From: Acidimicrobiaceae bacterium
GTDB lineage: Bacteria > Actinomycetota > Acidimicrobiia > Acidimicrobiales > Ilumatobacteraceae
Length of the DNA: 64,000 nucleotides
Direction of reading: 5' to 3'
Assembly: GCA_020637235.1 (NCBI GenBank)
Contig: JACJWG010000013.1
Span: 1 to 64,000 of the forward strand
The notes under the pieces are model-generated. The model worked only from the letters and a program-made list of their open reading frames with translations, was not told the DNA's origin and searched no databases. Shown in pieces: positions 43,998 through 52,704 of this stretch (position 1 is its first letter; every line of letters starts with the position of its first letter). The translations under genes were made by a program, and so were the position numbers.

Positions 43998-46280
43998 GTG
44001 GGGACGCAGCACACGTTCACGGGCGTGGTCGGTCGCACGTTCGCCGACTCGACGCCGGCATGGCCCGAGCTCGAGCAGGCTCCGCCCGGTGCGCCGAACG
44101 TGGTGCTCGTGCTGCTCGACGACGTCGGGTACGCACAGTTCGGCTGCTACGGCAGCGACATCGCGACGCCGACGTTCGACCGCCTCGCCGGTGGTGGACT
44201 CCGGTACGCGAACTACCACACCACGGCGCTGTGCTCGCCCACGCGTGCCTGCCTGATGACCGGCCGCAACCACCATGCGAGCGGGATGGCGCGCATCGTC
44301 GAGTTCTCCTCGGGCTTCCCCGGCTACGACGCGACGATCCAGCCGGAGAACGGATTCCTGCCCGAGGTGCTCGTGCGCAACGGCTACGCCACGTTCGCAC
44401 TCGGGAAGTGGCACCTCGCCCCTGCGTCGGAGATGACCCTCGGCGGACCGCGTCACCGCTGGCCGCTGTCGAAGGGGTTCGAGCGCTACTACGGCTTCCT
44501 CGCCGGCGAGACCGACCAGTACCACCCCGATCTGATCGCCGACAACCACCAGGTGCTGCCGCCGCGTTCGCCGGAGGAGGGGTACCACCTCACCGAGGAC
44601 CTCGTCGACCACGCGCTCGACTGGGTGAAGGACCTGCGCGCCTACTCGCCGACGAAGCCGTTCTTCATGTACGTCGCACCCGGGGCGTGCCACGCGCCGC
44701 ACCAGGCGCCGCCCGAGTTCATCGAGCCGTACCGCGGTCGGTTCGACCAGGGCTGGGACCGGTGGCGTGAGGCGCTGTTCCAGCGTCAGGTGGACTCGGG
44801 GTTGCTGCGGCCCGGCACGGAGCTGAGCGAGCGGCCGACGTGGGTGCCAGCGTGGGACGCACTGTCGGCCGACGAGCAGCGGTTGTACGCACGGATGATG
44901 GAGGTGTACGCCGGATTCCTCACCCACACCGACGCGCAGGTGGGTCGCATCGTCGACTTCCTCGAGCAGCACGGCGAGCTCGAGAACACGATCTTCATCG
45001 TGATGAGCGACAACGGCGCGTCGGCCGAGGGCGGCCCGTCGGGTTCGTTCAACGAGCAGTACTTCTTCAACTTCGTGCCCGAGAGCCTGGCCGAGAACCT
45101 CGCCCGCATCGACGACCTCGGCGGGCCGCACGCCAACAACCACTACCCGTGGGGCTGGGCGTGGGCGGGCAACACCCCGCTGAAGCGCTTCAAGCGCGAC
45201 ACGCACGAGGGCGGCGTGTGCGACCCGTTCGTGATCCACTGGCCGGCCCGCCTGCGCGCCGAGGGCGAGACCCGCCAGCAGTACGTGCACGCGATCGACA
45301 TCGCCCCGACACTGCTCGACCTCATCGGCATCGAGCCGCCGTCCGAGATCGCCGGCGTGCCACAGAGCCCGTACGACGGGGTGAGCATCGCGAGCACGCT
45401 CGACGACGCCGCGGCGCCGGAGGTGCACCACACGCAGTACTACGAGATGCTCGGTTCGCGGGCGATCTACCACGAGGGCTGGAAGGCCGTGGTGTTCCAC
45501 CCGCCGGCGGCGATGGCCTACGACGGCACCGACGCCGGCCGGCGCAGCTTCGACGACGACATCTGGGAGCTCTACCACGTGGCCGCGGACTTCTCGGAGG
45601 TGCACGACCTCGCGGCGGAGCACCCCGAGAAGCTGCGGGAGATGCAGGAGCTGTGGTGGCGCGAAGCCGAGCGGTTCCAGGTGCTGCCGCTCAACAACCA
45701 GCCCGGACGCTTCGGCGACACCCGATTCCGGCGTGAGCGCTACGTGTACCTGCCCGGTGTGTCGTCGATCCCGGAGGCCATGGCGCCCAACCTGCGCAAC
45801 CGCGGCTTCCGCATCAGCGCGGCGCTGCACGTGCCGTCCGACGGCCCGTGCGAGGGCGTGATCGTCGGGCACGGAGGTCACAGCGGTGGCTACGCCCTGT
45901 ACCTCGCCGGTGGACGCCTGCACTACGTGAACAACCTGCTCGGCACCACGTACACCACGGTGTCGGCCGAGGTCGACCTGCCGGCGGGCGAGGTGCTCGT
46001 GGCGGTGGAGTTCACCGCCACGGGACGGTTCCAGGGTGAGGCGCAGCTCTGGTACGGCGACGTGCCGGTGGGCCGGGGCGCGATCCCGATGACCACGCCG
46101 CTCACCTACGGCGTCGACCCGTTCAGCGTCGGACGTCAGCGGATGACCCCGATCAGCCCGGCGCTGCACGGCCAGGCGGAGATCACGCCCGGCGTGCTCC
46201 ACAGCGTGGTGGTGGAACCGCAGGGACGACCGTGGCGCGATCCCGAGGGCGAAGCCCGCGCCGCGCTCGCGACGCAGTAG
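43998..46280 (+). CDS. Sulfatase (arylsulfatase family)
   Basis: 760 residues from GTG 43998, with GGGAGGGGG upstream. The metal site is LVLLDDVGYAQFGCYG (Asp41/42). The formylglycine motif CxPxR is C79-SPTR83 in TTALCSPTRACLMTGR, followed by NHHASGM and ALGKWHLAP. The catalytic domain ends near residue 570; about 190 residues follow as a beta-rich C-terminal domain. No signal peptide is evident, so it appears cytoplasmic. It needs a formylglycine-generating enzyme, which is not in this window. A possible promoter TACAGT lies at 43950-43955. Confidence 0.9.
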   Translation: MGTQHTFTGVVGRTFADSTPAWPELEQAPPGAPNVVLVLLDDVGYAQFGCYGSDIATPTFDRLAGGGLRYANYHTTALCSPTRACLMTGRNHHASGMARIVEFSSGFPGYDATIQPENGFLPEVLVRNGYATFALGKWHLAPASEMTLGGPRHRWPLSKGFERYYGFLAGETDQYHPDLIADNHQVLPPRSPEEGYHLTEDLVDHALDWVKDLRAYSPTKPFFMYVAPGACHAPHQAPPEFIEPYRGRFDQGWDRWREALFQRQVDSGLLRPGTELSERPTWVPAWDALSADEQRLYARMMEVYAGFLTHTDAQVGRIVDFLEQHGELENTIFIVMSDNGASAEGGPSGSFNEQYFFNFVPESLAENLARIDDLGGPHANNHYPWGWAWAGNTPLKRFKRDTHEGGVCDPFVIHWPARLRAEGETRQQYVHAIDIAPTLLDLIGIEPPSEIAGVPQSPYDGVSIASTLDDAAAPEVHHTQYYEMLGSRAIYHEGWKAVVFHPPAAMAYDGTDAGRRSFDDDIWELYHVAADFSEVHDLAAEHPEKLREMQELWWREAERFQVLPLNNQPGRFGDTRFRRERYVYLPGVSSIPEAMAPNLRNRGFRISAALHVPSDGPCEGVIVGHGGHSGGYALYLAGGRLHYVNNLLGTTYTTVSAEVDLPAGEVLVAVEFTATGRFQGEAQLWYGDVPVGRGAIPMTTPLTYGVDPFSVGRQRMTPISPALHGQAEITPGVLHSVVVEPQGRPWRDPEGEARAALATQ

Positions 46281-46295
46281 CGCCGACTGCTCGCG

Positions 46296-46943
46296 TCACC
46301 CGCCCTGGACGAATGCGAGCACCGCGAGCACCCGGCGGTGCTCGTGCTCGCTCGGTGCCAGGTCGAGCTTGGCGAAGATCGACGAGATGTGTTTCTCCAC
46401 CGCCCCGTCGCTCACCACGAGGGCGCTCGCGATCGCCTGGTTCGAGCGTCCCTGCGCCATCAACGACAGCACCTCGCGCTCGCGTGGCGTGAGCGTGTCG
46501 AGCGGCTCGCGCCGGCGACTGCGCACGAGCAGCTGTGCCACCACCTCCGGGTCGAGCGCCGTGCCGCCACCGGCCACGCGTCGTGCGGCGTCGACGAAGT
46601 CGCGGACGTCGGCGACGCGTTCTTTCAGGAGGTACCCCACGCCTGCCGTGCCACCGGCGAGCAGGTCGGTCGCGTAGCGCTCCTCCACGTACTGCGAGAG
46701 CACCAACACGGGCGTGTCCGGGAGCGCGGCGCGCAACTCGACGGCGGCGCGCAGCCCCTCGTCGGTGTGGGTGGGCGGCATCCGCACGTCCACCACCACG
46801 AGGTCGGGGCGGTGCTCGGTGACCGACGCCAGCAGGCGGGAGGCGTCACCGAGCGCGTCGACCACCTCGTGGCCGTACTCCGCGAGCAGGCGGGTGATGC
46901 CTTCGCGCAACAGCACCGAGTCCTCGGCGATCACGATCCGCAC
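46296..46943 (-). CDS. NarL/FixJ-type response regulator
   Basis: 215 residues from GTG 46941-46943. The receiver domain holds AEDSVLLREG and the phospho-Asp in LVVVDVRMPP (about 54), and Lys in YLLKERV. A LuxR-type helix-turn-helix sits at the C terminus: LTPREREVLSLMAQGRSNQAI and VSDGAVEKHISSIF. The start overlaps the last 13 bp of the histidine kinase gene, so the pair is translationally coupled. Confidence 0.92.
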   Translation of the reverse strand: MRIVIAEDSVLLREGITRLLAEYGHEVVDALGDASRLLASVTEHRPDLVVVDVRMPPTHTDEGLRAAVELRAALPDTPVLVLSQYVEERYATDLLAGGTAGVGYLLKERVADVRDFVDAARRVAGGGTALDPEVVAQLLVRSRRREPLDTLTPREREVLSLMAQGRSNQAIASALVVSDGAVEKHISSIFAKLDLAPSEHEHRRVLAVLAFVQGG

Positions 46944-48193
46944 GGCAGCTCCACCACGATCGTCGTCGGTCCGCCGACCGGGCTGGCGATCGCCAGGCGC
47001 CCGTCGAGCGCTCGTACCCGGTCGTGCAGGCCCTGCAGACCGCTCCCGTGCGTGAGCTGCGCACCACCTCGCCCGTCGTCGTACACGTCCACCACCACCC
47101 GGTCGCCTGCATCGTGCAGCGACACCCTGGCACGTCGCGCCTCGCTGTGCTTGGCCACGTTCGTGAGCGCCTCGGCCACCACGAAGTAGGCAGCGGCCTC
47201 CACCGGGGCGGGCAGTCGGCGGCGGAGGTCGCTCACCAACTCGACCGGCACCGGACACCGGGCGGCCAGGGCCGACACCGCGGCATCGAGTCCCCGGTCG
47301 GTCAGTACCGCCGGGTGGATGCCGCGCACCAGGTCGCGCAACTCGGCGATCGCCAACTTGGCCTCGTCGTGGGCGCGCCCGACGAGCTCGGCGGCCTTCG
47401 GGTCGTCGCTGGCCTCCAATCGGTCGCGTGCGATGCCGAGGTCCATCGCGAGGCCCACCAGCCGCTGCTGGGCGCCGTCGTGCAGGTCGCGTTCGATCCG
47501 CCGCAGCTCGCTCGCCGCACCCTCCACCGACGCAGCCCGGCTCTCCTGCAGCTGCTCGACCCGCTCGGTGAGCACCTTCGTCGGGTCGGGCGACAGCAGC
47601 AACCGCACGAGCCGGCGATCACCCTCCGCCATCGCCGCGATGACGCGCGGGGTGACGGCGAGCAGGGCGAGACCGAGGACGAGGCACCCGGCGTACGCAC
47701 CCCACTTGCCGGGACCCGTCAGTTCGTACGAGCCGAACTGCAACCCGTCGTCCGGCAGCGCCCAGGCATAGGTCGGTGTCGTGACGAGTCCGAGCGCGGT
47801 CGACCAGATGGTGACGGCCACGGTGAAGGTGATGATGCCCCAGGGGAGCATCAGCACGCCGTAGGCGAGACCCTTCCAGCCGGGCCCGTCGCCGAGCCCG
47901 GCCTTGGTGAGTGCCAGCCAACCCGACGCCGTGTGCATCGGCGCCGGTGTCGGCGGATCGTCGTCGAGGAACAGGCGGCTGCGACCGCGCTCGACGGTGC
48001 CGATCCAGCGCCCGGACACTACGGTGAGCGCGAGCAGCGGGATGCCGATCACCGTCACGGCGAGGCCACCACCGACCGACAACATCGTGACGACCCACGT
48101 GAACCAGGCGATGCCGAGGGGCAGGTCGAGCAGCAGGTGCAAGGTCTGCTTCCACGGGCGGGGCGTGGCGAGGGGCCCGAACAGTGCGCGCAT
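46931..48193 (-). CDS. Two-component sensor histidine kinase (NarL-partner type)
   Basis: 420 residues. Four hydrophobic segments and a putative sensor domain occupy the first 215 residues. The HisKA_3 dimerisation/phosphotransfer motif is RRIERDLHDGAQQRLVGLAMDLG (His at about 246). The ATPase domain shows EALTNVAKHS and DDGRGG...GSGLQGLHDRV. It starts one base after the MMPL gene ends, indicating a transporter-kinase-regulator operon. The signal is unknown, but membrane stress or the transporter substrate is a reasonable guess. Confidence 0.9.
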   Translation of the reverse strand: MRALFGPLATPRPWKQTLHLLLDLPLGIAWFTWVVTMLSVGGGLAVTVIGIPLLALTVVSGRWIGTVERGRSRLFLDDDPPTPAPMHTASGWLALTKAGLGDGPGWKGLAYGVLMLPWGIITFTVAVTIWSTALGLVTTPTYAWALPDDGLQFGSYELTGPGKWGAYAGCLVLGLALLAVTPRVIAAMAEGDRRLVRLLLSPDPTKVLTERVEQLQESRAASVEGAASELRRIERDLHDGAQQRLVGLAMDLGIARDRLEASDDPKAAELVGRAHDEAKLAIAELRDLVRGIHPAVLTDRGLDAAVSALAARCPVPVELVSDLRRRLPAPVEAAAYFVVAEALTNVAKHSEARRARVSLHDAGDRVVVDVYDDGRGGAQLTHGSGLQGLHDRVRALDGRLAIASPVGGPTTIVVELPCGS

Positions 48194-48194
48194 C

Positions 48195-50357
48195 TCAGCG
48201 GACCTCGACCAGCTCGCGCGCCGGGTCGCTCGGCGCCGTGCCACGGCCCTCGACGTCGAGGCGGGGCAGCACCCGCTGCAGCGGGCGCGGGAGCCACCAG
48301 TTGCGCTCGCCGAGCAACTCCATGGTCGCCGGGACCAGCACCATCCGGACGATGGTGGCGTCGACGAACACCGCCACGGCGAGCCCGAGCCCGATCAGCT
48401 TGATCGCTCGCAGATCGCCGAGGACGAACGTGCCGAACACGCAGACCATGATGGCAGCCGCTGCGGTGATCACCCGTGCAGTGGACGCGAGGCCCTCCAC
48501 GACGGCCGTGCTGTTCGACATGCCGTGGTCGACGCGTTCCTTCACCGAACTGAGCAGGAACACCTCGTAGTCCATCGACAGGCCGAAGACGATCGCGAAC
48601 AGCATCATCGGCGCCCAGGGCTCGATCGGCGCGCCGCCGTCGATGCCGATCAGCCCACCGAGCCAGCCCCACTGGAACACCATCACCAGCACGCCGTACG
48701 CCGCGCCGATCGACAACAGGTTGAGCACGACGGCCTTCAGCGGCACGAGGACCGAGCGGAACACCGCCATCAGGAGCAGGAAGCTGAGCGCGAGCACGGC
48801 GCCGATGAACACCGGCAGCCGGCTCGACATGCGGTCGGCGAAGTCGACGTCGCCCGCGGTCTGGCCGCCGAGATGCGGCATCAGGCCCTCGGCGCGTGCG
48901 TCGGCGAGCACGCCGTCGCGCAGACGGTGCACGAGCTCGGCCGTCGCCTCGTCCTGCGGGCCGGTCGTCGGCACCACCTGCAGGATGCTGATCGCACCGT
49001 CGGGCGACGCCACGGGCTCACCCACGCGAGCCACGCCGTCCACCTCGGCGATCCGCTCGGGGAGCCGGGCGAACGCGTCGGCCGTGGCGGGCACCGACGT
49101 GCGGGCGACGACGATCACCGGGCCGTTCTCGCCCGGGCCGAACGCCGTGGCGATGCGATCGTACGCGGTGCGGGTGGTGGTGCCGACGGAGTCGTTGCCC
49201 AGGTCGGCGCTCGCCTGGCGCATCGCGAGCGTCGGCGCGCCGAGGGCGAGCAGCACGACGAGACCACCGACCGCGAAGCCGGCCGGGTGACGCTGCACGA
49301 GCCGGCTCCACCGGTGCCAGGACGACTCGCCGGTGCGGTGGGCGCGGCGGTGGATCGACAGGGCGTCGAGCCGATGACCCACGACGCCGAGCATCGCCGG
49401 CAGCAAGGTGATCGCGGCCAGCACGGCGACGGCGACGGCGCTCGAGGTGCCGAGTGCCAGGCCGTGCAGGAAGTCGAGACCCATCAGGAACATGCCGAGC
49501 AACGAGATCATCACCGTCACGCCGGCGAACACGACGGCGCGACCGGCGGTGTCGATCGACTCGACGATCGCGTCGTGCACGGCGACGCGGTCGGGCCGCA
49601 CCAGGGGAGCGGTGCGCCGGCGCAGCGACTCGCGGTAGCGGGTGACGATGAACAGCGCATAGTCGATCCCGACGCCGATGCCCACCATGGAGGCCACCTG
49701 TTCGGTGAACCCCGGTGTGGTCACCACGGCCGACCACAGCTCCACCAGCGCGAGGCCGACGGCGATGCCGACCACCGCGGTGACGAGCGGGAGGCCCATC
49801 GCCACCACCGAGCCGAACGCGATCAGCAGGATCACGACGGCGGCGAGCAGCCCGAACCCCTCGGAGGCGGGCATCACGAACTCCTGGAACCAGAAGCTCG
49901 AGAAGTCGACCTCGGTGCCCGTCGCTCGGAGACCGTCGGCCGCGTCGGCGATCTCGGCGACCACGGTGTCGGCGCCGGCGTCGACGTCGAAGTTCACCTC
50001 GGCCGTGGCGACCGTGCCGTCGGCGGAGCGCTGGCCGTCGGTGAGCGGCGACGTCACCGCGAACACGCCCGGGATCGAGCGCACCTCGGCGAGGAAGTCC
50101 TCGATCGCAGGTCCGGCGGCGTCGATGCCGCGGCTGTCCTCGAACACCATGAGCGCCGAGCCGTCCGGGTCGTCCGGGAAGTGCTCGGTGTAGAGCTGGT
50201 ACGCAGCGTCGGAGTCGGTGCCCTCCAGCCGCCCGCTCGTGGCCGCATCGCCACCCCATGCGCCGGCCGCCGCCATCGTGCCCACGAGCGCGAGCACCCA
50301 GGCGACGAGGACGAGGCGGCGGTGTCGGACGGAGAGGGACGCGAGTCGTCGGAGCAT
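48195..50357 (-). CDS. MMPL family (RND superfamily) transporter
   Basis: 720 residues from ATG 50357. About twelve membrane segments in two halves, each with a large extracytoplasmic loop. The motifs GIDYALFIVTRYRE (about 225) and GLSMDYEVFLLSSVKER (about 590) mark the family. MMPL proteins export lipids or drugs using the proton gradient. Upstream in an operon with the two-component system. It could also start at MAPRDGG (50393), but MLRRLAS fits family starts better. Confidence 0.9.
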   Translation of the reverse strand: MLRRLASLSVRHRRLVLVAWVLALVGTMAAAGAWGGDAATSGRLEGTDSDAAYQLYTEHFPDDPDGSALMVFEDSRGIDAAGPAIEDFLAEVRSIPGVFAVTSPLTDGQRSADGTVATAEVNFDVDAGADTVVAEIADAADGLRATGTEVDFSSFWFQEFVMPASEGFGLLAAVVILLIAFGSVVAMGLPLVTAVVGIAVGLALVELWSAVVTTPGFTEQVASMVGIGVGIDYALFIVTRYRESLRRRTAPLVRPDRVAVHDAIVESIDTAGRAVVFAGVTVMISLLGMFLMGLDFLHGLALGTSSAVAVAVLAAITLLPAMLGVVGHRLDALSIHRRAHRTGESSWHRWSRLVQRHPAGFAVGGLVVLLALGAPTLAMRQASADLGNDSVGTTTRTAYDRIATAFGPGENGPVIVVARTSVPATADAFARLPERIAEVDGVARVGEPVASPDGAISILQVVPTTGPQDEATAELVHRLRDGVLADARAEGLMPHLGGQTAGDVDFADRMSSRLPVFIGAVLALSFLLLMAVFRSVLVPLKAVVLNLLSIGAAYGVLVMVFQWGWLGGLIGIDGGAPIEPWAPMMLFAIVFGLSMDYEVFLLSSVKERVDHGMSNSTAVVEGLASTARVITAAAAIMVCVFGTFVLGDLRAIKLIGLGLAVAVFVDATIVRMVLVPATMELLGERNWWLPRPLQRVLPRLDVEGRGTAPSDPARELVEVR

Positions 50358-50412
50358 GCGTCGACGATGCGCTCCGCCGTCGCGGGGTGCCATCCGGCAG
50401 CCCGGCGTCGTG

Positions 50413-50434
50413 GGGGTGGGGGTACCCCCACCCC
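50413..50434. repeat. Perfect 22-bp palindrome between phoD and the MMPL gene
   Basis: GGGTGGGGGTAC mirrored about a central GGTACC, with no mismatch. It lies 13 bp after phoD and 55 bp before the MMPL start. It could be a terminator stem for phoD or an operator for the MMPL operon. Confidence 0.6.
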
Positions 50435-50446
50435 GTCACCCCGCGA

Positions 50447-52117
50447 TCAGGCGCGGGTGACGGTGTTGGAGCCGGACTCGATCACGTAGGTGGCGTGCAC
50501 GAACATCGGCGCGTCGGGCACCTTCACGCTGTCCACCATCCGGTACTCGGCCGTCCACCGATCGGGCGTGACGGTGTGCAGGATCCAGCCGCGGTGCTCG
50601 AGCTCGACGTCGACGATGTCGGGGATCGCCTTCACCACCTCGGTGACGGCCGGGTCGACGAGCCCCCCGGACGAGATCGAGGTGGCCACGAGCTCGGACG
50701 CCACGGCGGCGCCGGTGCCGCGCCCGCCCTGCCGGATGATCCCGGCGCCGGCGAAGTGGATGTCGCCGGTGAGCACCACGGTGTCGGCCGCCGGGTCGAG
50801 CGCCTCGACGATCCGGTTGCGTTCGACCGGATAGCCGTCCCACTGGTCGTAGTTCAGCACCGCCCCGCCGAGTGTGACGTCGCCGAAGATCGTCTGTTGG
50901 GCGATCGCCTGCCACTGCGTCGACCGACCGGCGATGGAGTCGAGCAGCCAGGCCTCCTGCTCGTCGCCGAGCATGGTGCGGGCCTCGTCGAAGGTCTCCG
51001 GGCACGGTGGCTCGAGGCTCAACCCGGGGTCGCCGCACGCCTGGTCGGACCGGTACTGGCGCCCGTCGAGCACCACCAGCTCGACGAGGTCGCCCCAGCG
51101 CACGGTGCGGTGGATGCGGAACTCGTCGCCGGGCGGCGGGAGATCGACGGGTTGGTGCTCCCACCACGCCTGGTAGGCGGCGCGCCGACGATCGGCGAAG
51201 ATGGCCGCATCCGCCGGGTCCTGGGGGACGGCGCCGGCGTAGTTGTTCTCCACCTCGTGGTCGTCCCACGTGAGCACCCAGGGGCACGAGGCGTGGGCAG
51301 CCTGCAGCTCCGGGTCGCTCTTGTAGAGCGCGTACCGGTCGCGGTACTGCTCGAGCGTGGTGGGCTCCTCCGTGCCGTGGGTGCGCACGGTGAAGTTGTC
51401 GCCCACCACGTCGACGCCGCGCCCTTCGTAGATGTAGTCGCCGAGGAACACCACGAGGTCGAGCTGCTGGGCGGCGATGTCGGCGTGGGCGGTGTAGAAG
51501 CCGTCCTGGTAGTTCTGGCAGCTCGCGCTCGCGAGTCGCACCTGTGTCGTGGCCTCCTCGGGCACCGGTGCGGTGCGGGTGCGGCCCGCAGGGCTCGTGT
51601 GTTCGCCGACGCGGAACCGGTACCACCACCAGCCGGGGTCGAGGTCGACCTTCACGTGCACCGAGTGCCCGTGCGCCACGCGCGCCGTGGTGGTGCCACT
51701 CGCAGCCACGTCGGCGAAGTCGTCGCTCGACGACACCTCCCAGGTGACGTCGAGATCGAGGTCGGGCATGCCGCCACCACGCAGTGGGTCGGGGGCGAGC
51801 CGAGTCCACAGCACCACCGCACCCGATGACGGGTCGCCGCTCGCGACGCCGAGCGTGAACGGGTCGCCGGGCAGCGCCACCGCCGGCTCCTCCGCGGCGG
51901 CGCTCGTGTCGGACGCTGGCGTCGTGGCGGACGTCGGTGCGCTCTCGGTGGCGATCGGGACGGTGGGATCGGTGGCGGCAGCTGCGGAGCCGCCACCGCT
52001 GGTCGCGTCGCCGTCGGACCCGTCGTCGCTGCACGCGGCGACGAGTGGTCCCCCCACGGCCGCAGCGGCGGTCGCAGCGGTGACGGCGAGGAATCGGCGG
52101 CGTGAGATCGGTGTCAC
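50447..52117 (-). CDS. phoD: PhoD-type alkaline phosphatase/phosphodiesterase, Tat-secreted
   Basis: 556 residues from GTG 52117. The twin-arginine signal SRRRFLAV is followed by a hydrophobic stretch and AAC, so Tat export with possible lipidation is likely. A Ser/Thr/Ala linker is followed by the PhoD N-terminal beta domain (FTLGVASGDPSSGAVVLWTRL). Metal-site motifs are LGDYIYEG, TWDDHEVENNYAG and LTGDIHFAG. It frees phosphate from esters outside the cell. Divergent from the B12-binding subunit gene; the 166-bp spacer between holds promoters for both. Confidence 0.92.
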   Translation of the reverse strand: MTPISRRRFLAVTAATAAAAVGGPLVAACSDDGSDGDATSGGGSAAAATDPTVPIATESAPTSATTPASDTSAAAEEPAVALPGDPFTLGVASGDPSSGAVVLWTRLAPDPLRGGGMPDLDLDVTWEVSSSDDFADVAASGTTTARVAHGHSVHVKVDLDPGWWWYRFRVGEHTSPAGRTRTAPVPEEATTQVRLASASCQNYQDGFYTAHADIAAQQLDLVVFLGDYIYEGRGVDVVGDNFTVRTHGTEEPTTLEQYRDRYALYKSDPELQAAHASCPWVLTWDDHEVENNYAGAVPQDPADAAIFADRRRAAYQAWWEHQPVDLPPPGDEFRIHRTVRWGDLVELVVLDGRQYRSDQACGDPGLSLEPPCPETFDEARTMLGDEQEAWLLDSIAGRSTQWQAIAQQTIFGDVTLGGAVLNYDQWDGYPVERNRIVEALDPAADTVVLTGDIHFAGAGIIRQGGRGTGAAVASELVATSISSGGLVDPAVTEVVKAIPDIVDVELEHRGWILHTVTPDRWTAEYRMVDSVKVPDAPMFVHATYVIESGSNTVTRA

Positions 52118-52283
52118 GAGCCGCAGTCTCGCGGAGGATCGGCCGTCGGGTCGGACGCTGCACCGGACCCGGCCGCCCTCGGTGCCGCCGACCGGCGCCG
52201 CGTCGGGAGCGGCGGGTAACGTACGGCCGCGTCCCACGGATCGTTCGGTGATCGTCGGTGCGGACGCGGACGAAAGGACGCAC

Positions 52284-52679
52284 ATGTCGGAGCGGGTGCT
52301 CGTCGCCAAGGTGGGCCTCGACGGCCACGACCGTGGGGTGAAGGTGGTCGCCCGCATCCTGCGCGACGCCGGATTCGAGGTCATCTACACCGGCCTGTTC
52401 CAGACCCCCGACACCGTGGCCGCAGCGGCCGTCGACGAAGACGTCGACGCGGTCGGCCTGTCGATGCTGAGCGGCGCGCACATGACCCTCGCCCCGTTGG
52501 TGGTGACGAAGCTGCGCGAGCGCGGCGTCGACATCCCCGTGGTGGTGGGCGGCACCATCCCCGACCGCGACGCGCCGAAGTTGCGCGCCGCCGGCATCGC
52601 GGGGGTGATGCAGCCCGGTGCGACGGCCGAGGAGGTGGTGGCGTGCGTGCGCGACGCGATCGACACGCCGCGGGGATGA
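52284..52679 (+). CDS. Cobalamin-binding small subunit of a methylmalonyl-CoA mutase-type acyl-CoA mutase
   Basis: 131 residues, a stand-alone B12-binding domain. The base-off/His-on motif DxHxxG is D13-GH15-DRG18 in KVGLDGHDRG. It is followed by SMLSGAHMT (about 67) and the VVVGGTIP loop (about 95). Such subunits pair with large subunits that lack this domain; the one at 33481-35136 is the only candidate here, 17 kb away. The family length (about 130) is complete. GAAAGGA ribosome-binding site. Confidence 0.9.
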   Translation: MSERVLVAKVGLDGHDRGVKVVARILRDAGFEVIYTGLFQTPDTVAAAAVDEDVDAVGLSMLSGAHMTLAPLVVTKLRERGVDIPVVVGGTIPDRDAPKLRAAGIAGVMQPGATAEEVVACVRDAIDTPRG

Positions 52680-52692
52680 CCGTCGCATCCCG

Positions 52693-52698
52693 TACATT
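52693..52698 (+). promoter_or_regulatory. TAnnnT -10 hexamer before the WYL pair
   Basis: TACATT ends 6 nt before GTG 52705 (9 nt before ATG 52708), favouring GTG as the leaderless start. Confidence 0.45.
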
Positions 52699-52704
52699 CG
52701 TCGG

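Noticed and set aside
47904..50489. Plus-strand open frame of about 860 codons opposite the MMPL gene
   Set aside because: Composition is His/Arg/Asp-rich with no motif, while the minus strand encodes clear MMPL and kinase proteins.
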